Shown here: piece by piece, positions 1 through 7,097 of the stretch | How the letters are laid out: every line of letters begins with the position of its first letter | How positions within the stretch are numbered: position 1 is the first letter of the stretch | From: Empedobacter falsenii | GTDB lineage: Bacteria > Bacteroidota > Bacteroidia > Flavobacteriales > Weeksellaceae | Direction of reading: 5' to 3' | DNA: 64,000 bases | Assembly: GCF_019308355.1 (NCBI RefSeq) | Contig: NZ_JAAGKM010000004.1 | Span: 1-64,000 of the forward strand | Made by a program: the position numbers and the translations under genes | The notes under the pieces: model-generated | Seen by the model: the letters and a program-made list of their open reading frames with translations, nothing else | Told to the model about the DNA's origin: nothing | Database searches by the model: none

Positions 1-68
1 TTAGTTGATGTTTTGCTTTTGAATACAACACCAATTCTCGTTTTTCACAAGGCGTTATAGCTTTTTTT
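1..68 (-). CDS. IS3 orfB transposase, 5' fragment (frameshifted)
   Basis: This is the start of the transposase catalytic frame, read in the -1 frame relative to orfA. From the A7G run (complement of 61-68) the reading continues as AITPCEKRELVLYSKAKHQL and stays open to the window edge. The CEKREL segment resembles the PAxKRELV stretch at the start of orfB in IS3/IS407-type elements. No ATG is visible, so it is presumably made only as an OrfAB fusion by ribosomal slippage. The DDE catalytic residues are outside the window. Confidence 0.7.
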
Positions 69-321
69 CGATAACATCTTTTAAAACTACGTTTTCTAAA
101 GTAAGCTCTGCTACAATTTTTTTATATCGGGACAATTGCTTCTCTAGTTCCTTTAATTGAGCTAATTGATGGGCTTCCATTCCGCCATATTTACTCTTCC
201 ATTTATAAAAAGTGGGTTGGCTTATTCCATGTTCACGACAAATTTCATTGACTGTTTTGCCTTGATTTTGTTTTGATAAGATCTTGACGATCTGAACTTC
301 TGTAAAATTGCTTTGTTTCAT
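55..321 (-). CDS. IS3-family transposase OrfA
   Basis: An 88-residue DNA-binding subunit of an IS3-family transposase. Residues 8-45 form the HTH_Tnp_1-type helix-turn-helix (EICREHGISQPTFYKWKSKY), and residues 50-88 form a leucine-rich coiled coil (LAQLKELEKQLSRYKKIVAE) used for multimerisation. Length and layout are normal for the family. The last codons lie on an A7G run, after which orfB continues in the -1 frame; this arrangement is known to give the OrfAB fusion in IS3 elements. The ATG sits about 60 bp inside the element terminus, as expected for an intact left end. Confidence 0.9.
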   Translation of the reverse strand: MKQSNFTEVQIVKILSKQNQGKTVNEICREHGISQPTFYKWKSKYGGMEAHQLAQLKELEKQLSRYKKIVAELTLENVVLKDVIEKKL

Positions 322-359
322 AATTATCCCTAAGTTAATAAACTATATTTTTAAACGTT

Positions 360-381
360 CCGGTTTTTAGGGAAGATTACA
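360..381 (-). repeat. IS3 terminal end (one inverted-repeat arm)
   Basis: Read inward from 381 on the minus strand the sequence is TGTAATCTTCCCTAAAAACC, followed by GG. It begins with the TG dinucleotide typical of IS3 termini and lies just upstream of orfA. The partner arm is outside the window, so the exact arm length is inferred. Confidence 0.6.
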
Positions 382-553
382 CTTCATATTTCCTCAAAAA
401 ACTTTTTTTGACAAACTCATCATTATTTTTTTGACTTTCTTTATTAATTAAAAAACTCAATATAACAAGAGCAAAAACAGCAATAACACTTACAATAAGC
501 GCTATAACATAAATGGATTTATTAGATAAATGGACTCGAAATCGAAAAGACAA
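377..553 (-). pseudogene. Small membrane-protein gene truncated by the IS
   Basis: A minus-strand frame begins at a TTG (551-553) and runs 58 codons into the IS. It reads LSFRFRVHLSNKSIYVIAL, then a hydrophobic segment (VIALIVSVIAVFALVILSF), then a charged tail ending KKSFLRKYEV. The stop codon TAA (377-379) is supplied by the IS terminus, so the original gene continued beyond the insertion point. A good TAnnTTTG -7 element lies just upstream. One predicted membrane helix near the N-terminus is all that can be said; it could be the start of a transporter permease or a membrane sensor. I do not recognise the family. Confidence 0.45.
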
Positions 554-566
554 ACTATTTTTTTTG

Positions 567-574
567 CAAAACTA
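567..574 (-). promoter_or_regulatory. -7 promoter element for the truncated gene
   Basis: On the minus strand TAGTTTTG matches the Bacteroidota -7 consensus TAnnTTTG. A TTTG lies 16 bases further upstream, slightly closer than the usual 19 for the -33 element. The element lies 13 bases before the TTG start, implying a very short leader. Confidence 0.4.
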
Positions 575-658
575 AGGGAAGCTTTTTAATCAAAAAAATA
601 AGAGAACATTTATCATAAAATGATAATTTTCAAATATTTGACAATATTATATAAACTA

Positions 659-680
659 AAATCTCCCAAAAGGGAGATTT
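659..680 (-). terminator. Terminator of the biotin operon
   Basis: A perfect 9-bp stem (AAATCTCCC, loop AAAA, GGGAGATTT) lies about 40 bases past the bioA stop. The hairpin is flanked by T-runs on the plus strand and by AAAA/TTTT on the minus strand, so it may work in both directions. Confidence 0.7.
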
Positions 681-722
681 TTTTATCTTTTTAATCTTAT
701 AAGCGTCATTTAGAACTTAACA

Positions 723-1995
723 TTAAAACAATTCGATTAAAGCTTGACGAATCGTATCATAAATATAATTTAGATCATCAGTCGAAATACAATAAGGAGG
801 AACTAAATAAATAATATTCCCTAAAGGACGCAATAATATACCTTTCTCTAAAAAGTAAGGATATAGCTTTTCGTGTATATCACTAAAATAAGATGTTTCT
901 TCATTTGTATTCCATTCCAACGCCAAAATAGTGCCGCATTGTCTTATCACTTTTACTTTAGGATGATCTTGAATAGACACAACAAAATGTTGATGTTGAT
1001 GTACAATATTTGCTATTTGCTGTTGTATAGAAGTCTGTAATAACAAATCAAGACTTGCTAACGCAGCGGTACACGCTAATGGACTTGCCGTAAAAGAATG
1101 CCCGTGAAATAACGTCTTATTCAAATCATCAGCATAAAAGGCTTGGTAAATTCTATCTGTACAAGTTGTAACGCCCAAAGGCAAAGTACCACCTGTTAAA
1201 CCTTTCGAAAAACACATAATATCTGGAACTTCTGTCAAATGATTTGCTGCAAATAATTTACCTGTACGACCAAATCCTACAAAAATCTCATCTTGAATCA
1301 TTAAAATATGATATGCTCTACAGCAACTCATCAATTGATCTAAATATTCAGCCTCATGCATCAACATCCCCGAAGCTCCTTGAACCAAAGGTTCGTAAAT
1401 AAAACACGCTACTTTAGTTGCAACTTCTTTTATTTGCGATTTAATCGCTTCTATATTTTCTGCATTCGGCGTATCAATAAATATAACATCAAAAAGCTTT
1501 TCACTAAAAGGTTCTGTCCAAATTCCTCTTCCACTTACAGACATCGCGCCAAAAGTATCACCATGATAGGCATTTTTGAACGCTAAAATCACAGGTCTAT
1601 CTTCTTTTTTTATTGAAATGATATTGTAAACACATTTTTAATGCTACCTCAATCGCTGTTGATCCATTGTCGCTATAAAATGCTTTCTTTTGATTTTGAG
1701 GTAAAAGAGCCAACAAACGTTCAGACAATTCAATTGCAGGTCGATGCGTAAATCCTGCAAAAATAACATGTTCCAAAGTTGTTAGCTGTTCGTGCATTTT
1801 TTGTGCAATATACGGATGCGCATGTCCATGCAGCGTTACCCACCACGATGAAACAGCGTCAATATATTGTTTGTTATTTTCATCGTAAATATAACTTCCT
1901 TCTCCTCTTACAATTGGAATAATATTATTGGCTTTTTTCATCTGCGTATAAGGATGCCAATTCACCAACTGATCGCGTTCTTTTAATGTGTACAT
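723..1995 (-). pseudogene. bioA: Adenosylmethionine-8-amino-7-oxononanoate aminotransferase, frameshifted
   Basis: BioA is the PLP-dependent class III aminotransferase that turns 7-keto-8-aminopelargonate into 7,8-diaminopelargonate. The N-terminal 132 codons (1995 to 1597) contain the WHPYTQM start and the SSWWVTLHGHAHP motif. The remainder (from about 1607 to 723) continues in another frame with AYHGDTFGAMSVSGR, the QDEIFVGFGRTG metal/PLP motif and the PLP lysine in CFSKGLTGG. The two parts together give about 425 residues, the normal length, so nothing else is missing. The break is a 7-A run on the coding strand (1605-1611); six A would restore the frame as NKKEDRPVILAF. The cause is a real mutation, a sequencing error in a homopolymer, or slippage. 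The start overlaps the end of bioB by 13 bases, so the gene is part of the biotin operon. Confidence 0.9.
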
Positions 1996-2978
1996 GTCTG
2001 AGTTGTTTCTTGTTTAACCATTGGTATTAAACCTAAATTTTCAAACATTTTCATATCCTCTGTTACCCCAGGATTAGGCGTTACCAGTAAGGTTTCACGC
2101 TCTCCTGTAAAAATCGAATTCGCTCCAGCCATAAAACACCAAGCTTGCTCAACTTCTGTCATTTCTATTCGACCAGCACTTAAACGCACAATCGAAGAAG
2201 GCATCACAATACGAGCTGTAGCAATCATACGAACCATATCCCAAATATCTACTTTCGGATTATTTTCTAAAGGTGTTCCTTTTACTCTTGCTAAAGCATT
2301 TACAGGTACAGATTCTGGATGTTTTGACATTGTTGCCAAAGTTAATAGCATAGAAATTCGATCTTGATGCGTTTCTCCTAAGCCAATAATTCCACCCGAA
2401 CAAACTGTAATCCCAGCCTTTCGCACATTTTGTATCGTATTGATTCGATTATCAAATTTACGAGTAGAAATAATCTCATCGTAATAAGCTTCGGAAGTAT
2501 CTAAATTATGATTATAAGCATGTAAACCTGCTTCTTGCAAACGAATTGCCTGCTCTTCTGTCAACATTCCTAATGTACAACATACTTCTAATCCCAATTC
2601 ATTTACACCTTTAACCATTTGGATTATTCGATCAAAATCTCGATTATTTCGTACTTCTCGCCAAGCAGCTGCCATGCAAAAACGTGATGAGCCCGCTTCT
2701 TTTGCTTTCTTTGCATGTGCTAATACTGTTGCAGTTGGCAACAAAGCTTCTACTTTAATATCGGTATGATAACGCGCTGCTTGTCCGCAATATGAGCAAT
2801 CTTCGGGACAACCACCTGTTTTTACAGATAACAAGGTGCATACTTGTACTTCTCTTGCATTGTGCCATTCTCGATGTTTTTTGGATGCGTGATATACTAA
2901 ATCTAATAATGGTTGATGATAGATTTTTTCGATTTCTTCTTTCGTCCAATCATGGCGTGTTTCGTTTGATACTTTCAT
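1983..2978 (-). CDS. bioB: Biotin synthase
   Basis: BioB is the radical-SAM enzyme that inserts sulphur into dethiobiotin in the last step of biotin synthesis. The radical-SAM cluster motif CxxxCxxC is C57, C61 and C64 ([14 protein letters not shown]). Further family blocks follow: [41 protein letters not shown] and RLSAGRIEM, which carry cysteine and arginine ligands of the second iron-sulphur cluster. At 331 residues the length is typical. It lies 6 bases after bioD and overlaps bioA, so it is translated within the same operon. An intact, ordinary family member. Confidence 0.97.
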   Translation of the reverse strand: MKVSNETRHDWTKEEIEKIYHQPLLDLVYHASKKHREWHNAREVQVCTLLSVKTGGCPEDCSYCGQAARYHTDIKVEALLPTATVLAHAKKAKEAGSSRFCMAAAWREVRNNRDFDRIIQMVKGVNELGLEVCCTLGMLTEEQAIRLQEAGLHAYNHNLDTSEAYYDEIISTRKFDNRINTIQNVRKAGITVCSGGIIGLGETHQDRISMLLTLATMSKHPESVPVNALARVKGTPLENNPKVDIWDMVRMIATARIVMPSSIVRLSAGRIEMTEVEQAWCFMAGANSIFTGERETLLVTPNPGVTEDMKMFENLGLIPMVKQETTQTCTH

Positions 2979-2984
2979 TGTATT

Positions 2985-3608
2985 TTAAATATTAAATTGA
3001 TGCTTAATTGTTTCTGCTATATTTCTCACTTCGCTTGAATTTATTGAATTGAGTTTTGGTATAATGATGATAGAAATATCCGGAGACAAATGATTTTTTA
3101 TAACACGAGAAGTGTCTTCATCAAACTCTCCATTAAACACAAAATATTCGATAGCGATATTTCTTAATTTCAGTATTTCAATCGTTAATAATGTATGATT
3201 AATACAACCCAAATAATTCGTTGCAACCATAACTACTGGAAGATTAAACTGCTGAATAAGATCAATCATAAAATCTTCTTCATTAATAGGAACAAATAAT
3301 CCTCCTGCTCCTTCAACAATAAGAGAATTGGTTGTTTTGGGAAATTCAAAATCATTTAAATTGATTTCAATTGCTTCTTCCTTTGCAGATTGATGTGGCG
3401 AAGCGGCTTTTTGCAAACAATAACGTTCTTGATGAATTTTCAGTTCTGGAGAAGTTAACGATTTTACCAACAAACTATCTGATGAATCTAAATCTCCCGA
3501 TTGTATTGGTTTCCAATAATCAGCTTGTAAAGCTTCAGTTAATATTGCTGAAACCATCGTTTTCCCAACTCCTGTTCCTATTCCTGTAACAAATAATTGT
3601 TTAGACAT
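2985..3608 (-). CDS. bioD: Dethiobiotin synthase
   Basis: BioD closes the ureido ring: diaminopelargonate plus CO2 and ATP gives dethiobiotin. The P-loop is GIGTGVGKT at residues 9-17 (Lys16, Thr17), followed by the substrate-lysine segment YWKPIQSG and the second nucleotide motif VEGAGGLFVPI. Length (207 residues) is a little below the E. coli enzyme but normal for flavobacteria. Its start overlaps the last 8 bases of bioF, and bioB follows after 6 bases, so translational coupling is likely. The C-terminal quarter is less conserved but shows no break. Confidence 0.95.
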   Translation of the reverse strand: MSKQLFVTGIGTGVGKTMVSAILTEALQADYWKPIQSGDLDSSDSLLVKSLTSPELKIHQERYCLQKAASPHQSAKEEAIEINLNDFEFPKTTNSLIVEGAGGLFVPINEEDFMIDLIQQFNLPVVMVATNYLGCINHTLLTIEILKLRNIAIEYFVFNGEFDEDTSRVIKNHLSPDISIIIIPKLNSINSSEVRNIAETIKHQFNI

Positions 3609-4710
3609 TTTCTTTTATCTTTTCTATTAATTGATTAATTTCTTCTTGTGTGTTAAAAGCATGCAAACAGATTCTTAAGCGCTCTCCTCCTTCTACTACT
3701 GTAGGTGGAAAAACTGCAAAAGTGTTTATTTCAACCTCTTCTAATTGATTTTGGATTTTGGTTAATTGACTCCTAGACTCAAACTTTAGAATTTGAATTG
3801 GACTATTTTTATTTGAAGAACTCGTTAAGCCACTATTTCTAAAATGTGAGATATTATATTGTAAACTTTCTTGAAGCGATTTATTTTCTTTGATAAACTG
3901 ATAACCTTTTCGTAAACCTGTCACATGAAAATCAGCAATAGCTGTGGTGTAAATAAAAGGTGAAGCATAATTAATGAGATAATCAATCACTAACTGATTA
4001 GCTAAAATCGTGGCACCGCTCATTCCCATCGCTTTTCCATAAGTTACAACCGTTGCAAACACTTTGCATTGTAAACCGAATTGATGAACCAATCCGTAAC
4101 CAAAAACACCAAAAGCATGAGCTTCATCTACCACTAATGCTGCATTGTATTTATTGGCTAATTCAACCAGTTCAATTAATGGAGCACAATCACCATCCAT
4201 CGAATACAAACTTTCTACCGCGATAAAACAACGCTCTTTTACTCTTTGCAATAGTTTCTCTAAATGATCTAAATCGTTATGTTTAAACTTTGTTTTTTTT
4301 GCGTTGGATAATTTAATCCCGTCATGTACTGATCGATGTATATTTTCATCAACTAAAACAATATCATGTCGAGTTAAAAGTGCAGAAAAAAGTGCTAAAT
4401 TGGCATTATATCCAGATGAAAAAAGTAATGCAGCTTCCACTTTATGTTCATTTGCTATTATCTGTTCCGTTTCTCTTAGGTAATTGGAATTCCCACTAAT
4501 CAAACGTGCTCCAGTAGAACCATAAAGTAAAGATGGTTGTGCTATAAACTCATTTAAAATCTGCTGATGTAAGATTTCATTTTTAGCTAATCCCAAATAA
4601 TCATTACTATAAAAATCAATTCCAGAAGAACGAACTTTTAATGTTCTTTTAATTCCTTTTTGTTCTCTTTCGAATAGAGATAATTGCAATGAATTAAAAA
4701 ATTTCGACAT
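3601..4710 (-). CDS. bioF: 8-amino-7-oxononanoate synthase
   Basis: BioF condenses pimeloyl-thioester with alanine, the first step of ring assembly. It is a PLP enzyme of the alpha-oxoamine synthase family: SNDYLGLA at residues 35-42, YGSTGARLISG at 63-73, VDEAHAFGVFG at 194-204 and the PLP lysine K226 in TYGKAMGMSGA. At 369 residues it is slightly short but complete. It overlaps the preceding di-iron gene by 17 bases and bioD by 8, an unusually tight arrangement. It is the direct consumer of whatever makes the pimeloyl group, which matters for reading the gene upstream. Confidence 0.95.
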   Translation of the reverse strand: MSKFFNSLQLSLFEREQKGIKRTLKVRSSGIDFYSNDYLGLAKNEILHQQILNEFIAQPSLLYGSTGARLISGNSNYLRETEQIIANEHKVEAALLFSSGYNANLALFSALLTRHDIVLVDENIHRSVHDGIKLSNAKKTKFKHNDLDHLEKLLQRVKERCFIAVESLYSMDGDCAPLIELVELANKYNAALVVDEAHAFGVFGYGLVHQFGLQCKVFATVVTYGKAMGMSGATILANQLVIDYLINYASPFIYTTAIADFHVTGLRKGYQFIKENKSLQESLQYNISHFRNSGLTSSSNKNSPIQILKFESRSQLTKIQNQLEEVEINTFAVFPPTVVEGGERLRICLHAFNTQEEINQLIEKIKENV

Positions 4711-5311
4711 TATTCAATTCATTTTCAATTGCAGAAATCCAATTCATAAATAACACTTCTTCTAGTTGTTTCACTTGATTTGCATAGATATTCCATTCAC
4801 TATGAAATTCTTTTAATTGTGAAATCATTTCTTCAAGATGACCTTCTTCTTCAACAATAATAGATTTTACCATCACTTTTTGTTGATGCGCCGTCAAAAT
4901 ATCTTGATATATTGGATACAATTCATCTGCCCTCACTTCTATAGCGTAAGTCACAAACAAATAAGCTGCGTATTTTAAATCTTCCCCATCAAGATTAAAT
5001 TCTTTCTTCAATAAACGACAAACCTGAATATCTAATTGATGTAAATAATACATTGTTGCTTTTGGTGCTAAAAGATAAATAGGCTCATAATTGACACAAG
5101 CATCTGGAATTAATTTTATAATTTGCTTTTTCAAATAATAAGCATGGCGATGTTCCTCAGCTGCATGTTTCAATTGGATAAGATTGACAAAAGTTTTGTG
5201 TTCACATGCCGAAATTTTTCTTGCTCCTGCATTTTCCATATACGAAAGTGTATTAAGCCACTTTACATGTAATTTTGGTTCTAAAACAATATGATTTAAT
5301 AATTTTTTCAA
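4694..5311 (-). CDS. Ferritin-like di-iron protein heading the biotin operon
   Basis: Not a named biotin gene I can place. The 205 residues look all-helical and carry a full carboxylate-bridged di-iron pattern: E26 (YMENAGAR), E53xxH56 (AAEEHRHAYYLKK), E125 (YAIEVRADELY, with E130 as alternative) and E155xxH158 (EEEGHLEEM). This is the E, ExxH, E, ExxH pattern of the ferritin-like superfamily, which includes di-iron oxygenases, oxidases and desaturases. There is no signal peptide, so it is cytoplasmic. It is the first gene of the operon, overlaps bioF by 17 bases, and sits where bioC/bioH or bioG would be expected. An oxidative role in making or releasing the pimeloyl group is an inference. 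It could instead be an iron store or an unrelated hydroxylase. Confidence 0.75.
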   Translation of the reverse strand: MKKLLNHIVLEPKLHVKWLNTLSYMENAGARKISACEHKTFVNLIQLKHAAEEHRHAYYLKKQIIKLIPDACVNYEPIYLLAPKATMYYLHQLDIQVCRLLKKEFNLDGEDLKYAAYLFVTYAIEVRADELYPIYQDILTAHQQKVMVKSIIVEEEGHLEEMISQLKEFHSEWNIYANQVKQLEEVLFMNWISAIENELNNVEIF

Positions 5312-5328
5312 TTGATTTTATTTTTGAC

Positions 5329-5336
5329 CAAAATTA
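5329..5336 (-). promoter_or_regulatory. -7 element of the biotin operon
   Basis: On the minus strand TAATTTTG fits TAnnTTTG and lies 17 bases before the ATG of the di-iron gene. No clear -33 TTTG is present at the expected distance, and I see no BirA-type inverted repeat (GTTTAC/GTAAAC arms) in 5312-5566. Confidence 0.4.
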
Positions 5337-5544
5337 TAAGTCCAACGGATTGTATATACATTCCACTTTTATAATAAATGATAGTCCGGATATATTAAAC
5401 CCATTCTAAAATCTCTGAAAAAGGTTGTAGAATCATCACTATAAAGAAGTTGAATAATGAAAACTATTATTACAGAAAAATTCATTATTCATGTATTAAT
5501 TCTATCTTTTACGATTAGATTTTTCTAAATAGCTACTTTAATCT

Positions 5545-5552
5545 TATTTTTG
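5545..5552 (+). promoter_or_regulatory. -7 element of the FAD monooxygenase gene
   Basis: TATTTTTG fits TAnnTTTG and lies 14 bases before the TTG start at 5567, which would give a leader of a few bases. This position supports the TTG as the true start because no ATG occurs before the conserved cysteines. Confidence 0.4.
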
Positions 5553-5566
5553 CAAAAATTTTTAAA

Positions 5567-7006
5567 TTGAGTACTCGAGAAAATTGGATAAGTTGCAAGA
5601 ATTGTAATGGACTTGGAAAAAAAAGTCAAGGAGTTTCGAAAAGGAAACTATCGCGTTATGAATCAGCTGTTGCTCAATCTAAAAAGAATGAAAATTTTAT
5701 TACTCCAAATAAACCAAAAAGTTCGATGCAGATCTGTACTGTCTGCTCAGGAACCGGTTTGACAACTACAAATGAACATCCATCACCCAACGAAAAAAAA
5801 TATCCTCATATTGCAATTGTCGGAGCTGGAATTGGTGGAATTGCATTGGCATTAGCGTGTTTACATCGTCAAATTCCTTTTACACTTTTTGAACGTGATC
5901 GAGCTTTCAACGATCGTTCCCAAGGTTATGGACTAACGTTACAGCAAGCTAGTAAAGAATTAAAAAAATTTGGAATCCAAACTTTAGAGGAAGGAATCGT
6001 TTCTACATTGCATTTAGCACATACTATAGAAGGAAATGTGATTGGCGAATGGGGAATAAGAAAATTGCAAGATAAAGAAGCGATTGAAGCTAAAAACAAG
6101 AATAAACATACCAATATTCACATTGCGAGGCAATCTTTACGCTTAGCTTTTTTAAATCAATTAGGTGGCAATAATCAAGTTTTATGGAATCATCAATTAG
6201 TCGATTTTAAAGTTGATGATAAAATAGAATTAACATTTGATGTTGATGGAATTCAAAAACACTTTAAAGCTGATTTACTTGTTGGTGCTGATGGCATACG
6301 AAGTACAGTTCGTCGATTGATTATAAATGAGGAAAATACTCCATTACGTTATTTGGGGTGTATTGTTATTTTAGGTATTTGTAAACTGGATGCTTTAGCT
6401 AATTTAGAAAATCATTTGTTGGATGGAGCAACGGTATTTCAAACAGCAAATGGAACTGAACGAATGTATATGATGCCTTATGACAAAGATTCGGTTATGT
6501 GGCAATTTAGTTTTCCAATGTTAGAAAATGAAGCGATAGCTTTGAGTAAAAAAGGTTCAGAGGCTTTAAAAATAGAAGTTGCTAAAAGAACGCATTGGCA
6601 CTCTCCTATTCCTGAAATTATTGCAGCTACAGAACCCAAACAAATCACTGGATACCCCGTTTATGATCGAGATTTATTAATGTCAAATTTACTAGAAAAT
6701 GCTGGCTCTGTCACTTTAATTGGCGATGCAGCTCATCCTATGAGTCCTTTTAAAGGACAAGGTGCAAATCAAGCTTTATTAGATGCTTTATTGTTAGCAC
6801 AAAAAATAACATCAGCTTATAATAATATTCAAAATAAACAGATTAATTTACGTGAAGAAGTTTTACAACAATATGAAAAAGAGATGATGGAACGAAGTAG
6901 CGTTAAAGTGAAAAAGTCAGCAGATGCCGCAAAATTTTTACATTCAGATATTGTACTTCAAGAAGGTAACGTAACGTTTGGTTCTAAGTGGTCTTCTACT
7001 TTATAA
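5567..7006 (+). CDS. FAD-dependent monooxygenase with N-terminal zinc knuckle
   Basis: A 479-residue flavoprotein of the PHBH/UbiH-like class A monooxygenase family. The FAD Rossmann motif GAGIGG is near residue 86, the DG motif (VGADGIRS) near 240, and the second FAD motif GDAAHPMSPFKGQGANQA near 387-404. Such enzymes hydroxylate small organic substrates with NAD(P)H and O2; the substrate here is unknown. The first 70 residues are an addition: two CxxCxGxG repeats (C10/C13 and C57/C60) like the DnaJ zinc-binding repeats, expected to bind one zinc. It starts with TTG. It is not Tet(X), whose N-terminus lacks this extension and reads differently. It stands alone, divergent from the biotin operon and convergent with the RND gene. 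Confidence 0.85.
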   Translation: MSTRENWISCKNCNGLGKKSQGVSKRKLSRYESAVAQSKKNENFITPNKPKSSMQICTVCSGTGLTTTNEHPSPNEKKYPHIAIVGAGIGGIALALACLHRQIPFTLFERDRAFNDRSQGYGLTLQQASKELKKFGIQTLEEGIVSTLHLAHTIEGNVIGEWGIRKLQDKEAIEAKNKNKHTNIHIARQSLRLAFLNQLGGNNQVLWNHQLVDFKVDDKIELTFDVDGIQKHFKADLLVGADGIRSTVRRLIINEENTPLRYLGCIVILGICKLDALANLENHLLDGATVFQTANGTERMYMMPYDKDSVMWQFSFPMLENEAIALSKKGSEALKIEVAKRTHWHSPIPEIIAATEPKQITGYPVYDRDLLMSNLLENAGSVTLIGDAAHPMSPFKGQGANQALLDALLLAQKITSAYNNIQNKQINLREEVLQQYEKEMMERSSVKVKKSADAAKFLHSDIVLQEGNVTFGSKWSSTL

Positions 7007-7043
7007 TTAATTATTCTAGATTTACTCATTCATAATCAATAAA

Positions 7044-7077
7044 AAAGGAGTTTTTACCTTTTGATAAAAACTCCTTT
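7044..7077 (+). terminator. Bidirectional terminator
   Basis: A 13-bp stem (AAAGGAGTTTTTA / TAAAAACTCCTTT) separated by 8 bases lies between two convergent genes that end at 7006 and 7098. It can serve both strands. Confidence 0.75.
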
Positions 7078-7097
7078 ATATAAAACAACTACACAAA

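Larger units (their letters stand above)
1..381 (-). mobile_element. IS3-family insertion sequence, left part in window
   Basis: The block holds a complete orfA and the first codons of orfB on the minus strand, ending at a terminus that reads TGTAATCTTCCC going inward from position 381. IS3 elements typically begin with TG and have two overlapping frames joined by a -1 frameshift, both of which are seen here. The rest of orfB and the other terminus lie outside the window. The orfA helix-turn-helix and leucine-zipper region look like the IS3/IS407-type group, but the group is not certain. Confidence 0.85.

Noticed and set aside
1-381. A complete insertion sequence
   Set aside because: Only one end and the orfA are within the window; the rest of orfB is cut off by the edge.
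5312-5566. BirA operator or biotin riboswitch before the biotin operon
   Set aside because: No GTTTAC/GTAAAC dyad and no conserved RNA structure could be seen.
5567-7006. Tetracycline-inactivating Tet(X) enzyme
   Set aside because: Same flavoprotein superfamily, but the N-terminal zinc knuckle, the sequence after the FAD motif and the length do not fit Tet(X).
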